DNA of 23,272 nt from CAZOHN01 sp964579325 (lineage in GTDB: Bacteria > Pseudomonadota > Alphaproteobacteria > Rhodobacterales > Rhodobacteraceae), in contig CAZOHN010000037.1 of NCBI GenBank assembly GCA_964579325.1, forward strand, positions 1 through 23,272, in the 5' to 3' direction. The position numbers and the translations under genes are program-made. Shown piece by piece: positions 15,025 through 23,216 of the stretch. Numbering within the stretch: the stretch's first letter is position 1; each line of letters starts with the position of its first letter. A model generated the notes under the pieces. It was not told the origin of the DNA, searched no databases, and saw only the letters and a list, made by a program, of their open reading frames with translations.

Positions 15025-16188
15025 TCAGGCCCAGTCGCCGGTGAAGTCGCGCGGGACGAGGAGCACATCGCGGTCGAGGTCCTTGACGTCCTTGCGGCCG
15101 CAGAGCGCCATCGTCGTGTCGAGTTCCTTGTGGATCACCTCGAGCGCGGTCTTGACGCCCTTCTGGCCCATCGCGCCCAGACCATAGATGAAGGCGCGGC
15201 CGATGTAGGTGCCCTTCGCCCCCATCGCGAGCGCCTTGAGCACGTCCTGGCCCGAGCGGATGCCGCTGTCGAGATGGACCTCGATCTTGTCGCCGACCGC
15301 ATCGAGGATCGCTCGCAAGGCGCGGATCGAGGACAGCGCCCCGTCGAGTTGCCGGCCGCCGTGGTTGGAGACGATGATCGCGTCTGCGCCGACGTTCAGG
15401 GCCATCCGGGCGTCATCGGCATCGAGGATTCCCTTGAGGATGAAGGGCCCATCCCACTGCTTGCGCAGCGCCTTGACCTTCTCCCAGTCCAGCTTGGGAT
15501 CGAACTGCTCGGCGGTCCAGGCCATCAGCGAGGCGGGGTTTTCCACCCCCTTCACGTGCCCGACGATGTTGCCGAACCCGCGACGCTTCGTCGACAGCAT
15601 CTCGATGCCCCAGCCCCATTTCGTCGCGAGGTCCGCGATGACCGGCAGCGTCAGCTTGGGCGGGGCCGACAGGCCGTTCTTGTGGTCCTTGTGGCGCTGC
15701 CCGAGGATCTGCAGGTCGAGCGTGAGGACCAGCGCCCCGCACTTGGCGTCCTTGGCCCGGCCGATCAGGCGGCGGACGAAATCCTCATCGCGCATCACGT
15801 AGAGCTGGAACCAGAACGGCGCCGACGACTTCGAGGCCACGTCCTCGATCGAGCAGATCGACATGGTCGAGAGGGTGAAGGGCACGCCGAATGCGGCCGC
15901 CGCACGCGCCGCGAGGATCTCGCCGTCGGCGTGCTGCATGCCCGTGAGCCCGACCGGCGACAGCGCTACCGGCATCGCGACCTTCTGGCCGACCATCGTG
16001 CTCTCGGTCGTCCGCCCCTCCATGTCGACCGCCACCCGTTGCCGCAGGCGGATCAGGTCGAAGTCCGAGGAATTTTCGCGGAAGGTCTGCTCGGTCCAGG
16101 ACCCGCTTTCGCAGTAGTCGTAGAACATCTTCGGGACGCGCCGGCGGTAGATGCGCTTGAGGTCGTCGATGGTGGTGATGACGGTCAT
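15025..16188 (-). CDS. lldD: FMN-dependent L-lactate dehydrogenase / alpha-hydroxy-acid oxidase
   Basis: 387 residues from the ATG at 16188, chosen because GGAGG lies six bases upstream; an alternative at 16215 has no such site. The protein is a TIM-barrel FMN enzyme oxidising L-2-hydroxy acids, with electrons passed to the quinone pool for LldD. Substrate and FMN residues of the family are present: Tyr25 (FYDYC), FQLYV, LTLDLQILGQRHKD, catalytic His276 with Arg nearby in SNHGGRQLDG, DSGIRSGQDVLKALAMGA, and GRAFIYGLG. It diverges from the H-NOX gene across a 140-base gap that probably holds both promoters. Lactate is the likely substrate, but other alpha-hydroxy acids are possible. Confidence 0.92.
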   Translation of the reverse strand: MTVITTIDDLKRIYRRRVPKMFYDYCESGSWTEQTFRENSSDFDLIRLRQRVAVDMEGRTTESTMVGQKVAMPVALSPVGLTGMQHADGEILAARAAAAFGVPFTLSTMSICSIEDVASKSSAPFWFQLYVMRDEDFVRRLIGRAKDAKCGALVLTLDLQILGQRHKDHKNGLSAPPKLTLPVIADLATKWGWGIEMLSTKRRGFGNIVGHVKGVENPASLMAWTAEQFDPKLDWEKVKALRKQWDGPFILKGILDADDARMALNVGADAIIVSNHGGRQLDGALSSIRALRAILDAVGDKIEVHLDSGIRSGQDVLKALAMGAKGTYIGRAFIYGLGAMGQKGVKTALEVIHKELDTTMALCGRKDVKDLDRDVLLVPRDFTGDWA

Positions 16189-16328
16189 GGCCTTCCTCCC
16201 TCGGGCGCGCTGCACTTGGCCTTAACAAGCCACCCCTGTCCAATCAAGCCAGCGCTCGGGCCGAGTTAAGCATGGCTTCACTCGGGACTTCTATCTTGCG
16301 CGCGAAGCGCTTGCGAAAAGGACGATAC

Positions 16329-16874
16329 ATGAAGGGAATGGTCTTCACGGAACTCCTCGACATGGCTGAGGAGATGCTGGGCGAAGAGGCGGTGGACGAC
16401 GTGCTCGAACACTGCCCGTTGTCGACCGGTGGCGCCTACAACGCCGTGGGGAACTATCCCTGCAGCGAACTCGTGACACTGGTCACGGCCTTCTCCGAAA
16501 CCTCCGGGGCATCGGTCGAGGCGCTGCAGCGTGCCTTCGGCGCCTGGATGCTCGATCGCTTCGTGAAGGGTTATCCTGCCTTCTTCGAGAGCCGGACCTG
16601 CCCGCTCGATCTGCTGGAAGCGATCGAGAACGAGGTTCATGTCGAGGTCCGCAAGCTCTGGCCCGACGTTGAGCTTCCGACCTTCGAGACCGAGCGGCTG
16701 GGCGAGGGGGCGTTGCGGATGACCTATCGCTCGCCACGGCCGCTTGTGGCCTTCTGCCATGGCCTGATCGATGCCTGCATCGCCCACTACGGGTTAACCG
16801 GGACGACGACAGTCGAGGATCGGTCGACGTCAGACCGGTCGGAGGCGACCTTCACGATCCGTGTCGCGGCCTGA
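16329..16874 (+). CDS. H-NOX (haem-NO-binding) sensor protein
   Basis: 181 residues from ATG 16329 (AAGGA six bases before). It is a stand-alone H-NOX domain that binds haem and senses nitric oxide or oxygen. The proximal haem ligand is His104 in NEVHVEVRKLWPD, and the propionate-binding YxSxR motif is Tyr133-Ser135-Arg137. The N-terminal MKGMVFTELLDMAEEMLGEE and FGAWMLDRFVKGYPAFF are typical. The TGA shares its A with the ATG of the hybrid kinase (TGATG), which is the usual genetic partner of bacterial H-NOX proteins and whose activity is usually inhibited by NO-bound H-NOX. No membrane segment is seen, so both act in the cytoplasm. Confidence 0.95.
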   Translation: MKGMVFTELLDMAEEMLGEEAVDDVLEHCPLSTGGAYNAVGNYPCSELVTLVTAFSETSGASVEALQRAFGAWMLDRFVKGYPAFFESRTCPLDLLEAIENEVHVEVRKLWPDVELPTFETERLGEGALRMTYRSPRPLVAFCHGLIDACIAHYGLTGTTTVEDRSTSDRSEATFTIRVAA

Positions 16875-18277
16875 TGTCTGCTCCGCTCCCCGTGCCGGAG
16901 GCCCGATCCGACCCCGAGACCACGGTCTCGCGGCGGCGCTACGAGCGTGAGCGGCGGGCGCGGCAGGAGGCGGAGCAATTGCTCGAGGCCAAGAGTCGGG
17001 AGCTGTGGGAGGCAAATCAGCGCCTCCAGCGCGAGGCTGCGCAACTCGACGCCTCGGTGCGCGCGCGGACCCGTGACCTCGAACAGGCGCGCGAAGAGGC
17101 CGAAGCGGCGAACGCGGCCAAGACGGCATTTCTCGCGACGATGAGCCACGAGATCCGAACGCCCCTGAATGGCGTGATCGGCATGGCGGGGGCGCTTTCG
17201 GCCACGCCGCTCACGCCCGAGCAGGCCGAGATGCTCAGCGTGATCACGGGGTCCGGCGAGCTGCTGCTGGGCATCATCAACGACATCCTCGATCTTTCGA
17301 AGATCGAGGCCGGTCGCATGGACCTCGACCGTGTTCCGTTCCGGCTCTCCGAGCCCTTCGAGGCGGCGCTCAGGCTCTATCGGCTTCAGGCCGAAGAGAA
17401 GGGGCTCGCGCTCAGAGCGGATGTCGGGACGGAGACGGACGTGCGGGTCATGGGCGATCCGCTGCGTCTGCGACAGATCATCAACAATCTCCTCTCCAAT
17501 GCCATCAAGTTCACCGACCGCGGCGAGGTCCGCCTGGCGGTACGGGCCGCGCGCATGGCCTGCTCGGCGCGCATCCACCTGCGGTTCTCGGTCGCCGACA
17601 CCGGGATCGGGATGACCGCCGAGCAGCAGGCCGCCCTCTTTCGCCCCTTCGTCCAGGCTGACCGCACGATCGCCCGGCGCTTCGGGGGAACCGGGCTCGG
17701 CCTGACCATTTCCCGCGACCTGTGCCGGATGATGGGCGGCGACATCACGGCAGAGGCCGTGCCAGGGAAGGGAACGACCTTCATCGTTGACTTGCCCTGC
17801 GACGCCGTGGGTCCTGACAAGGAAATTGGCACGGTCCCGCCCGCCGAAAGCGCGATCGAGCGGTTGCGGGCGATCCGGCCAAGGGTCCTCGTTGCGGATG
17901 ACAATGCAACCAACCGCCTGGTGATGAAGCACAGTCTTGGGCGGCTCGGCATTTCACCCGTCCTGGCCGAGGACGGCAGGGCTGCCGTCGATGCCTGGGC
18001 ACTGGGCGGAATCGAGATCGTTCTGATGGACATGCAGATGCCGGTCCTCGACGGGATCGCCGCGACGCGGGAGATCAGGGCACGCGAGATCGGAGGGCGT
18101 CTCGGCCGCGTCCCGATCATCGCCCTGACCGCGAACGCGATGCGCGAGCAGGTGGCGGCCTGCCTCGCTGCCGGAATGGACAGCCACCTAGCAAAGCCGG
18201 TCCGCCTCGAAGCGCTCGCCGCGGGCATGATCGACGTGCTGGGACCGGCCCAGTTCCGCAGGGCCGACAGCGATTGA
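16874..18277 (+). CDS. soluble hybrid histidine kinase with receiver domain, H-NOX partner
   Basis: 467 residues. Residues 20-80 are a charged coiled coil. The kinase core has the H-box MSHEIRTPLNG (His92), N-box NAIKF (Asn209), G1 DTGIGM (Asp242) and G2 GGTGLGL (near 272). A C-terminal receiver domain has the acidic pair Asp342-Asp343 and phospho-acceptor Asp386 in LMDMQMPVLDG. There is no transmembrane segment and no PAS or GAF domain, so it has no sensor of its own; the sensor is almost certainly the overlapping H-NOX protein. In known systems such kinases feed phosphotransfer proteins that set cyclic-di-GMP level, biofilm or quorum responses. No Hpt or output gene is in this window. Confidence 0.95.
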   Translation: MSAPLPVPEARSDPETTVSRRRYERERRARQEAEQLLEAKSRELWEANQRLQREAAQLDASVRARTRDLEQAREEAEAANAAKTAFLATMSHEIRTPLNGVIGMAGALSATPLTPEQAEMLSVITGSGELLLGIINDILDLSKIEAGRMDLDRVPFRLSEPFEAALRLYRLQAEEKGLALRADVGTETDVRVMGDPLRLRQIINNLLSNAIKFTDRGEVRLAVRAARMACSARIHLRFSVADTGIGMTAEQQAALFRPFVQADRTIARRFGGTGLGLTISRDLCRMMGGDITAEAVPGKGTTFIVDLPCDAVGPDKEIGTVPPAESAIERLRAIRPRVLVADDNATNRLVMKHSLGRLGISPVLAEDGRAAVDAWALGGIEIVLMDMQMPVLDGIAATREIRAREIGGRLGRVPIIALTANAMREQVAACLAAGMDSHLAKPVRLEALAAGMIDVLGPAQFRRADSD

Positions 18278-18371
18278 TCCTCCGCGGGCCGGCCGATTGC
18301 GCTCGGTCAGTTGCTCCCTCGCGCTGCAACCAGCCGGACTGACGCCAGGATCTTGCCGCTCGCGCCGCCGA

Positions 18372-19163
18372 TCAAGCGGAATGTGCCCCTGCCGCAAGGT
18401 CGGCCACGTAGGAGAGCACCTCGTCAACGGGCCGGCGCTCGCCGATCAGCGACACGATGGCCGAGCCGACCACGGCACCATCGGCGATACCGGCAATCGA
18501 CCGCGCGGCCTCGGGCGTGCGGATGCCGAACCCTACCACGATTGGCAGATCGGTCGCCCGCTTGATCCGGGCAACCTCCGGGGCCACCTCGGACGCCTCC
18601 GCCGCGGCGGCGCCGGTGATCCCCGTGATCGAGACGTAGTAGACGAAGCCGGAAGTGTTCTGGAGCACCTTCGGTAGTCGCTTGTCGTCCGTCGTCGGTG
18701 TGGCGAGGCGGATGAAATTCAGGCCCGCGCGCTGGGCGGGGATGCAGAGTTCGTCGTCCTCCTCCGGTGGAAGGTCGACGATGATCAGACCGTCTATACC
18801 GGCCTCCACAGCATCGGCGAGAAACCGTTCGACGCCGCGCGAATATATCGGATTGTAGTAGCCCATCATCACGATCGGCGTCTCCTGATCAACCGCGCGC
18901 AGGTCGCGGGCGATGGCGAGTGTCCTGTCGAGGGTCTGGCCGCCTTCGAGGGCGCGTTGGCCAGCCAGCTGGATCGTCGGCCCGTCGGCCATGGGGTCGG
19001 TGAAGGGCATCCCCAGTTCGATGATGTCCACCCCGGCGCCGGGTAGGCCCAGAACGATTTCCCGCGAGGTCTCAAAGTCTGGGTCGCCTGCCATCACGTA
19101 GGCGACGAAGGCTTTCCGGCCCGCCGCGCGCAGGGCGGCAAATCTGGCGTCGATCCGGCTCAT
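18372..19163 (-). CDS. trpA: tryptophan synthase alpha chain
   Basis: 263 residues from ATG 19163 (GAGGAG about 10 bases before). It cleaves indole-3-glycerol phosphate to indole and glyceraldehyde 3-phosphate, passing indole to TrpB. The catalytic acids are Glu49 (IIELGMPFTDP) and Asp60 (MADGP), at the same numbers as in E. coli. Other family segments present are MMGYYNPIY, IDGLIIVDLPPEE, RLATPTTDDKR, YYVSITGITG and VVGFGIRTP. The trpB partner is not in the window; in many Rhodobacterales trpA stands away from it. It converges with the hybrid-kinase gene; the 94-base gap between them holds no obvious gene. Confidence 0.97.
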   Translation of the reverse strand: MSRIDARFAALRAAGRKAFVAYVMAGDPDFETSREIVLGLPGAGVDIIELGMPFTDPMADGPTIQLAGQRALEGGQTLDRTLAIARDLRAVDQETPIVMMGYYNPIYSRGVERFLADAVEAGIDGLIIVDLPPEEDDELCIPAQRAGLNFIRLATPTTDDKRLPKVLQNTSGFVYYVSITGITGAAAAEASEVAPEVARIKRATDLPIVVGFGIRTPEAARSIAGIADGAVVGSAIVSLIGERRPVDEVLSYVADLAAGAHSA

Positions 19164-19245
19164 CGGTGGTGTTCTCCTCGCATCCGGCCCCATCTGACGG
19201 ACGCGTCGGAGGAAATCAAGCGCGCGGAAAAGCAGCGGGCGCCGA

Positions 19246-19671
19246 TCAGGCAGCCTCGGGCGGCGGGGCGTCCACCCCGATCATCCATGGGGTGCCGTAA
19301 CGGTCGCGGCAGGTTCCGAAGCCCGGTGACCAGAATGTGGGACCGAACGCCATCGTCACCTCGCCTCCCCTGGCAAGTCGCGCAAAGACCTGCCGCGCAC
19401 GCTCTGGGTCGGAGTAGCCCTTGTAGAGGGTCACTCCGCGTGGGGGTTCGAACTCGACCGGCGGGCTGTCGGACGCCATCAGCACTGCATCCCCCACGCG
19501 CAGAGTTGCGTTCATGACCCGGTCCAGCATGTCTGGCGGGGCTTCTCCTTGGCCTTGCGGCAAGTCGGAATAACGCATCAGGCCATCGACGGTGCCATCA
19601 AAGACAATTGCATAGAACCCAAGGGCCTCCTCGCAGGTGCCCGGAAATGAAATGTAGGGAATGAAGGCCAT
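19246..19671 (-). CDS. VOC / PhnB-like glyoxalase-fold protein
   Basis: 141 residues from ATG 19671, with AAAGG seven bases before it. Sequence features of the PhnB subgroup (DUF3764/3-demethylubiquinone methyltransferase-like) of the VOC superfamily are present: IPYISFPGTCEEALGFYAIVF at the N-terminus, MNATLRVGDAVLMASD in the middle, and WSPGFGTCRDRYGTPWMIG at the C-terminus. These proteins form paired beta-alpha-beta-beta-beta modules and may bind a metal. Members are mostly uncharacterised and are not proof of phosphonate use. The gene diverges from ychF. Function is unknown. Confidence 0.9.
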   Translation of the reverse strand: MAFIPYISFPGTCEEALGFYAIVFDGTVDGLMRYSDLPQGQGEAPPDMLDRVMNATLRVGDAVLMASDSPPVEFEPPRGVTLYKGYSDPERARQVFARLARGGEVTMAFGPTFWSPGFGTCRDRYGTPWMIGVDAPPPEAA

Positions 19672-19786
19672 GGCGATGCCTTTCGCTTTCGGAAGGCTAC
19701 ACCGGATCTTCCACTTCTCTAAGGGCTTCTTGCGCCGCCGTGGTCCGCGCCCTAGAAGCGGCCGGCATCGCATACGGAGGCGGAAA

Positions 19787-20884
19787 ATGGGCTTCAGGAC
19801 CGGGATTGTCGGGCTGCCGAACGTCGGCAAGTCCACGCTCTTCAATGCGCTCACCCGAACCGCCGCGGCGCAGGCGGCGAATTTCCCCTTCTGCACCATC
19901 GAGCCCAACGTGGGCGAGGTCGCCGTGCCCGACCCGCGTCTCCAGAAACTCGCGGCGATTGCGGGCTCGAAACAGATCATCCCCGCGCGCATCACCTTCG
20001 TCGACATCGCGGGTCTGGTGAAGGGTGCCAGCAAGGGCGAGGGGCTCGGCAACCAGTTCCTGGCCAACATCCGCGAATGCGATGCCATTGCCCATGTCGT
20101 GCGCTGCTTCGAGGATGGCGACATCACCCATGTCGAGGGGCGGGTGGACCCGCTCGCCGATATCGAGACGATCGAGACCGAACTGATGATCGCCGACCTC
20201 GAAAGCGCCGAGCGCAGGTTGGCCAACCTCGCGCGGAAGGTGAAGGGTGGCGACAAGGAGGCCTTGGTGCAGGAGCGGCTGCTCAGGGCCGCCGTCACCG
20301 CGCTTGAGGCGGGGCGCCCTGCGCGCAGCATCAAGGTCGACGCCGAGGACGAAAAGCTCTGGAACCAGCTTCAGCTCCTGACGCAGAAGCCCGTCCTCTA
20401 CGTCTGCAACGTCGCCGAGGATGAAGCCGCCACCGGCAACGCGCTGACCGAACGGGTCCGCGCAAGGGCCGAGGCGGAAGGTGCGGGCATCGTGGTGATC
20501 TCGGCCAGGATCGAGGAAGAGATCAGCCAGCTTGAGCCCGATGTGGCGGCCGAATTCCTCGAAACCCTCGGGCTGGAGGAGGCGGGCCTCGACCGGCTGA
20601 TCCGCGCGGGCTATGCGCTTCTGGGGTTGCATACCTACTTCACCGTGGGCCCGAAGGAAGCGCGCGCCTGGACCATAGCCAAGGGCACGCTTGCCCCGCA
20701 AGCCGCGGGCGTGATCCACGGCGACTTCGAGCGCGGGTTCATCCGGTCGGAGACCGTCGCCTATGATGATTACGTGTCGCTGAATGGCGAGGCCGGCGCG
20801 CGGGACGCAGGCAAGTTGCGCATCGAAGGCAAGACTTACGAGGTCAAGGACGGCGACGTCCTGCACTTCCTGTTCAACGCCTGA
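19787..20884 (+). CDS. ychF: ribosome-binding ATPase YchF
   Basis: 365 residues from ATG 19787 (GGAGG six bases before); the frame extends upstream without a better start. It is an OBG-family P-loop protein that prefers ATP over GTP, binds ribosomes and tunes translation under stress. The G1 motif is GLPNVGKS (Lys15), G3 is DIAGL, and the specificity motif is NVAEDE (N-x-x-E), as in YchF rather than N-K-x-D of GTPases. A coiled-coil insertion (ESAERRLANLARKVKGGDKE) and a C-terminal TGS domain (ARAWTIAKGTLAPQAAGVIHGDFERGF) complete the family layout. Nearby rplY, pth and ychF all serve translation, though they are not one operon. Confidence 0.98.
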   Translation: MGFRTGIVGLPNVGKSTLFNALTRTAAAQAANFPFCTIEPNVGEVAVPDPRLQKLAAIAGSKQIIPARITFVDIAGLVKGASKGEGLGNQFLANIRECDAIAHVVRCFEDGDITHVEGRVDPLADIETIETELMIADLESAERRLANLARKVKGGDKEALVQERLLRAAVTALEAGRPARSIKVDAEDEKLWNQLQLLTQKPVLYVCNVAEDEAATGNALTERVRARAEAEGAGIVVISARIEEEISQLEPDVAAEFLETLGLEEAGLDRLIRAGYALLGLHTYFTVGPKEARAWTIAKGTLAPQAAGVIHGDFERGFIRSETVAYDDYVSLNGEAGARDAGKLRIEGKTYEVKDGDVLHFLFNA

Positions 20885-20956
20885 GCGGCCGGCGCAGGCT
20901 GGCAGACGGTCGCGGACCTCGCTATCCTTACCGCGGGATGAGGAAAGGACTCGAGA

Positions 20957-21904
20957 ATGGACGCGCAGGATACGCTGCAGGATCCGACCGCGATCCTCAG
21001 GCATCCGGCGCTCGACGTCGCACCCTTCGCCGAAAGGGTTACCCTGCTGGCCGCGCACAGCGGCCTCGATCTAGCGGCGACGCTCTTCGCGCTGAACCAT
21101 TTACCGCTCGCCGTATCCCGCCCGCGCCACCCCGAAGTCCGGCGCAACATCGCCTCGCTCATCGCAGATCAGACGCCTGCGTTGCGCCCGGCACTGCCCG
21201 CACTCGTCATCGACCGCCTCGCCGCCCTGACCCGACCGGGAACGGTCGACGCCATTGACGCCATCGTTGCGCCCCTCGTCTCTGACACAATTTCGCTGCT
21301 CAGCGGTATCGTGGTTGCCCCGGACGAGGCATCCGAAGTCTCGCGCATCTTCAGCCAGAAGGCCGGCCCCGCGCGCCGTCTCAGGATCGAGGCGGAACTG
21401 CGGGACCTGATTGCGCGGATCGAGGCCGGCTTTCCCCTCGCTACGCCCGAAGAAGTCGGGCTGCGGCTTTCGCTGGTGATTCTGGGCCGGGATGCTCTGA
21501 TGGGTTTGCTCGGAACCAGTCTGCACGCCGTCATTTCGTCGGCCGCTGACAGACCCCTCTCGGAGGCAACGTTCCCGGAGCTCCCGCCGTGCACGGGCGT
21601 GCCCTATATCGACCGCGTCGCGCAAGAGCCCTGTACGGTAGAAGGGACGACCCTCAGGGCCGGAGACTCGATCCGGGCGCGTCTCGACAGCCTCGAGGCC
21701 GCATCAGATCCCGCGCGCAGGCTTGGCTTTTTCGGAGCGGGAGCCCACCTTTGCCTTGGCCGCTCGATATCGCTCGACCTCTGGCGCGAGATCGGCCGGT
21801 GCTTTGGCACGATCGACGCGCGGGCCCGCGTCGCCGACTACGCCCTGCGCAAGGACGATGTCTTCGCGTTTCCCGCGCGCTTCGTCCTGGAGATCGAAAC
21901 ATGA
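20957..21904 (+). CDS. short, divergent cytochrome P450-like protein
   Basis: 315 residues, about 90 shorter than usual bacterial P450s. The haem-binding loop is intact: FGAGAHLCLG with thiolate ligand Cys266. A possible I-helix (SLVILGRDALMGLLGTSL, residues 172-189) and the strand region DRVAQEPCTVEGTTLRAGDSI are in the right order. The K-helix ExxR is not visible (the position reads EATFPELPPC), and the N-terminal third of a P450 is reduced. So it may be an atypical enzyme or a non-catalytic haem protein. Its TGA overlaps the ATG of the acyl carrier protein gene by four bases. Known P450s such as BioI act on acyl carrier protein-bound acyl chains, which fits this neighbour (inference). Confidence 0.75.
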   Translation: MDAQDTLQDPTAILRHPALDVAPFAERVTLLAAHSGLDLAATLFALNHLPLAVSRPRHPEVRRNIASLIADQTPALRPALPALVIDRLAALTRPGTVDAIDAIVAPLVSDTISLLSGIVVAPDEASEVSRIFSQKAGPARRLRIEAELRDLIARIEAGFPLATPEEVGLRLSLVILGRDALMGLLGTSLHAVISSAADRPLSEATFPELPPCTGVPYIDRVAQEPCTVEGTTLRAGDSIRARLDSLEAASDPARRLGFFGAGAHLCLGRSISLDLWREIGRCFGTIDARARVADYALRKDDVFAFPARFVLEIET

Positions 21905-22170
21905 GCAACGATATCCGCCAGCTGGTCTACGACGCTCTCGACGAGGTGGCGGGTTTGCGCGGCCAGCCTGCCTTCCTCGCGGCGCTTGCGCAAGGCGAGG
22001 ATGTTGCGCTCGCGGCACTCGAAATGGACAGTCTCACGCGCTTCGAGGTCATGATGCGCTTCGAGGAGGCGCTCGGCATCGAGCTCGACGATGACGACAT
22101 CGAGAACGTCGCGACAATCGGCGGCCTCGTCGCCTTTCTGGAGGCTGCGCGCGACGGGATCCGTGGCTGA
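21901..22170 (+). CDS. acyl carrier protein
   Basis: 89 residues. It has the carrier-protein signature LEMDSLTRFEVMMRFEEALGIEL with the phosphopantetheine-attachment Ser44 in a DSL motif, then an acidic helix II (DDDDIENVATIGGLVAFL). It is not the housekeeping AcpP, since it is longer at the N-terminus and lacks the fab context. The ATG overlaps the P450 stop codon (ATGA), so the two are coupled. A dedicated carrier next to a P450 and a hydrolase-like gene suggests an oxidation or transfer step on a carrier-bound acyl or aminoacyl group. Confidence 0.93.
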   Translation: MSNDIRQLVYDALDEVAGLRGQPAFLAALAQGEDVALAALEMDSLTRFEVMMRFEEALGIELDDDDIENVATIGGLVAFLEAARDGIRG

Positions 22171-22195
22171 CGGCGCTGGTGAACCCGAGAGCGGC

Positions 22196-23158
22196 ATGTC
22201 GCCCGAAGCGGCCGCCCTCTGTGCGCGCTGGCTGGCCGAGAGCGGGCGGCGGGCAGAAGCGGTCCTGATCGAGATCGAGGGCCTGCTGCCGCCGCTCGAC
22301 TACCTCGCGGCGATCGAGCACCTTGCCGTGCTCCGGCCCGCCGATGCCGGGGCGCTGCGCGCCCGCCACGCCCGGCGCCTGCTGTTGCGTCGTCCGATCC
22401 GCCGCTTCTTGCTGGTGTCACATGGTCCGGCCGTCTCGCTCTACACCGGGGTGGGGCCGCGATCGGACAAGACGCTCGTGACGATGTTCACCGGCGCTGC
22501 CTCGCGGCCGGGAACCTGGATGCCGGTTTTCCTGAATGCTTTCGACGACCGTCGTCACGATGTGCTTGTCCTGCGCGATAGATCGGGCCGACATTTCCGC
22601 ACCGGCTGTACCGGCCTTGCCGAGAGCCTTCCCGACCTCGTGCACGGCGTGTCCGAGGTATTCGGGGCGGGGGGATACTCTCGACAGGTCTCCCTTGGGG
22701 TCTCGCGCGGCGCGGCTGCAGCCTTGGGGTACGGCCGCCTTGCGGGTTGCGAGCGCGCAGTGGCGATCGGCGCGTTGCCCCGCAGCGATCCCGCGCGCCT
22801 GCTGATGGGGATCGCACTGCCACCTGCCTTCGACCCGCTTTGCGACTGCCTTTCGGGCAGCCCTCTTCGCGGAATATACGTACACGGCGAGCACAACTTG
22901 GCCGACACCGACCATGCCCGCGGCCTTCTCGCGCAGTTCGGCGGCCTGCGCCTGGTGGTCCGCGGTACGGCGGAGCACGGCATCGTCCAGGTTTGCGCGG
23001 TGACGGAGAGCCTTTCGCGGCTTGTCCGCCGTGTCATCGATGGGCCGTCTCCACCGGCGCCCCCCGCGTCGCCGGAGCGAGAGCGCTTCCATCTCACTCC
23101 TCGCATCCTCTACCGCACACGCCTCGGGCGATTCGCGATGGGCTTGCGGGAGCCTTGA
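22196..23158 (+). CDS. alpha/beta-hydrolase-like protein linked to the P450-ACP pair
   Basis: 320 residues from ATG 22196. A GTG at 22163, overlapping the ACP stop, is an equally possible start and adds 11 residues; neither has a strong ribosome site. The region before residue 65 is helical. A nucleophile elbow LGVSRG (Ser170) is followed in the expected order by an Asp (Asp238 in HNLADTDHA) and His261 (AEHGIVQV), a plausible alpha/beta-hydrolase triad. The C-terminal 40 residues are Pro-rich then Arg-rich. I do not recognise a named family. In context it could release or transfer the group held on the carrier protein, a thioesterase-like role; that is inference only. Confidence 0.6.
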   Translation: MSPEAAALCARWLAESGRRAEAVLIEIEGLLPPLDYLAAIEHLAVLRPADAGALRARHARRLLLRRPIRRFLLVSHGPAVSLYTGVGPRSDKTLVTMFTGAASRPGTWMPVFLNAFDDRRHDVLVLRDRSGRHFRTGCTGLAESLPDLVHGVSEVFGAGGYSRQVSLGVSRGAAAALGYGRLAGCERAVAIGALPRSDPARLLMGIALPPAFDPLCDCLSGSPLRGIYVHGEHNLADTDHARGLLAQFGGLRLVVRGTAEHGIVQVCAVTESLSRLVRRVIDGPSPPAPPASPERERFHLTPRILYRTRLGRFAMGLREP

Positions 23159-23216
23159 GCGACAGTCCACGTTCCGGGCTTGTTTTACGGTGCCGAAGGC
23201 TGGTAGACGCGCAGGT

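Noticed and set aside
16189..16328. Possible TGGC/GCCA dyad (16217-16232) as a lactate-regulator site between lldD and H-NOX
   Set aside because: Only four-base half-sites with no match to a GntR/LldR consensus; too weak to list.
16787..17932. 381-codon minus frame within the hybrid kinase
   Set aside because: The plus frame has all histidine-kinase boxes; the minus one is a shadow.
19697..21058. 453-codon minus frame across ychF
   Set aside because: It is antisense to ychF, whose motifs are complete, and crosses gene boundaries.
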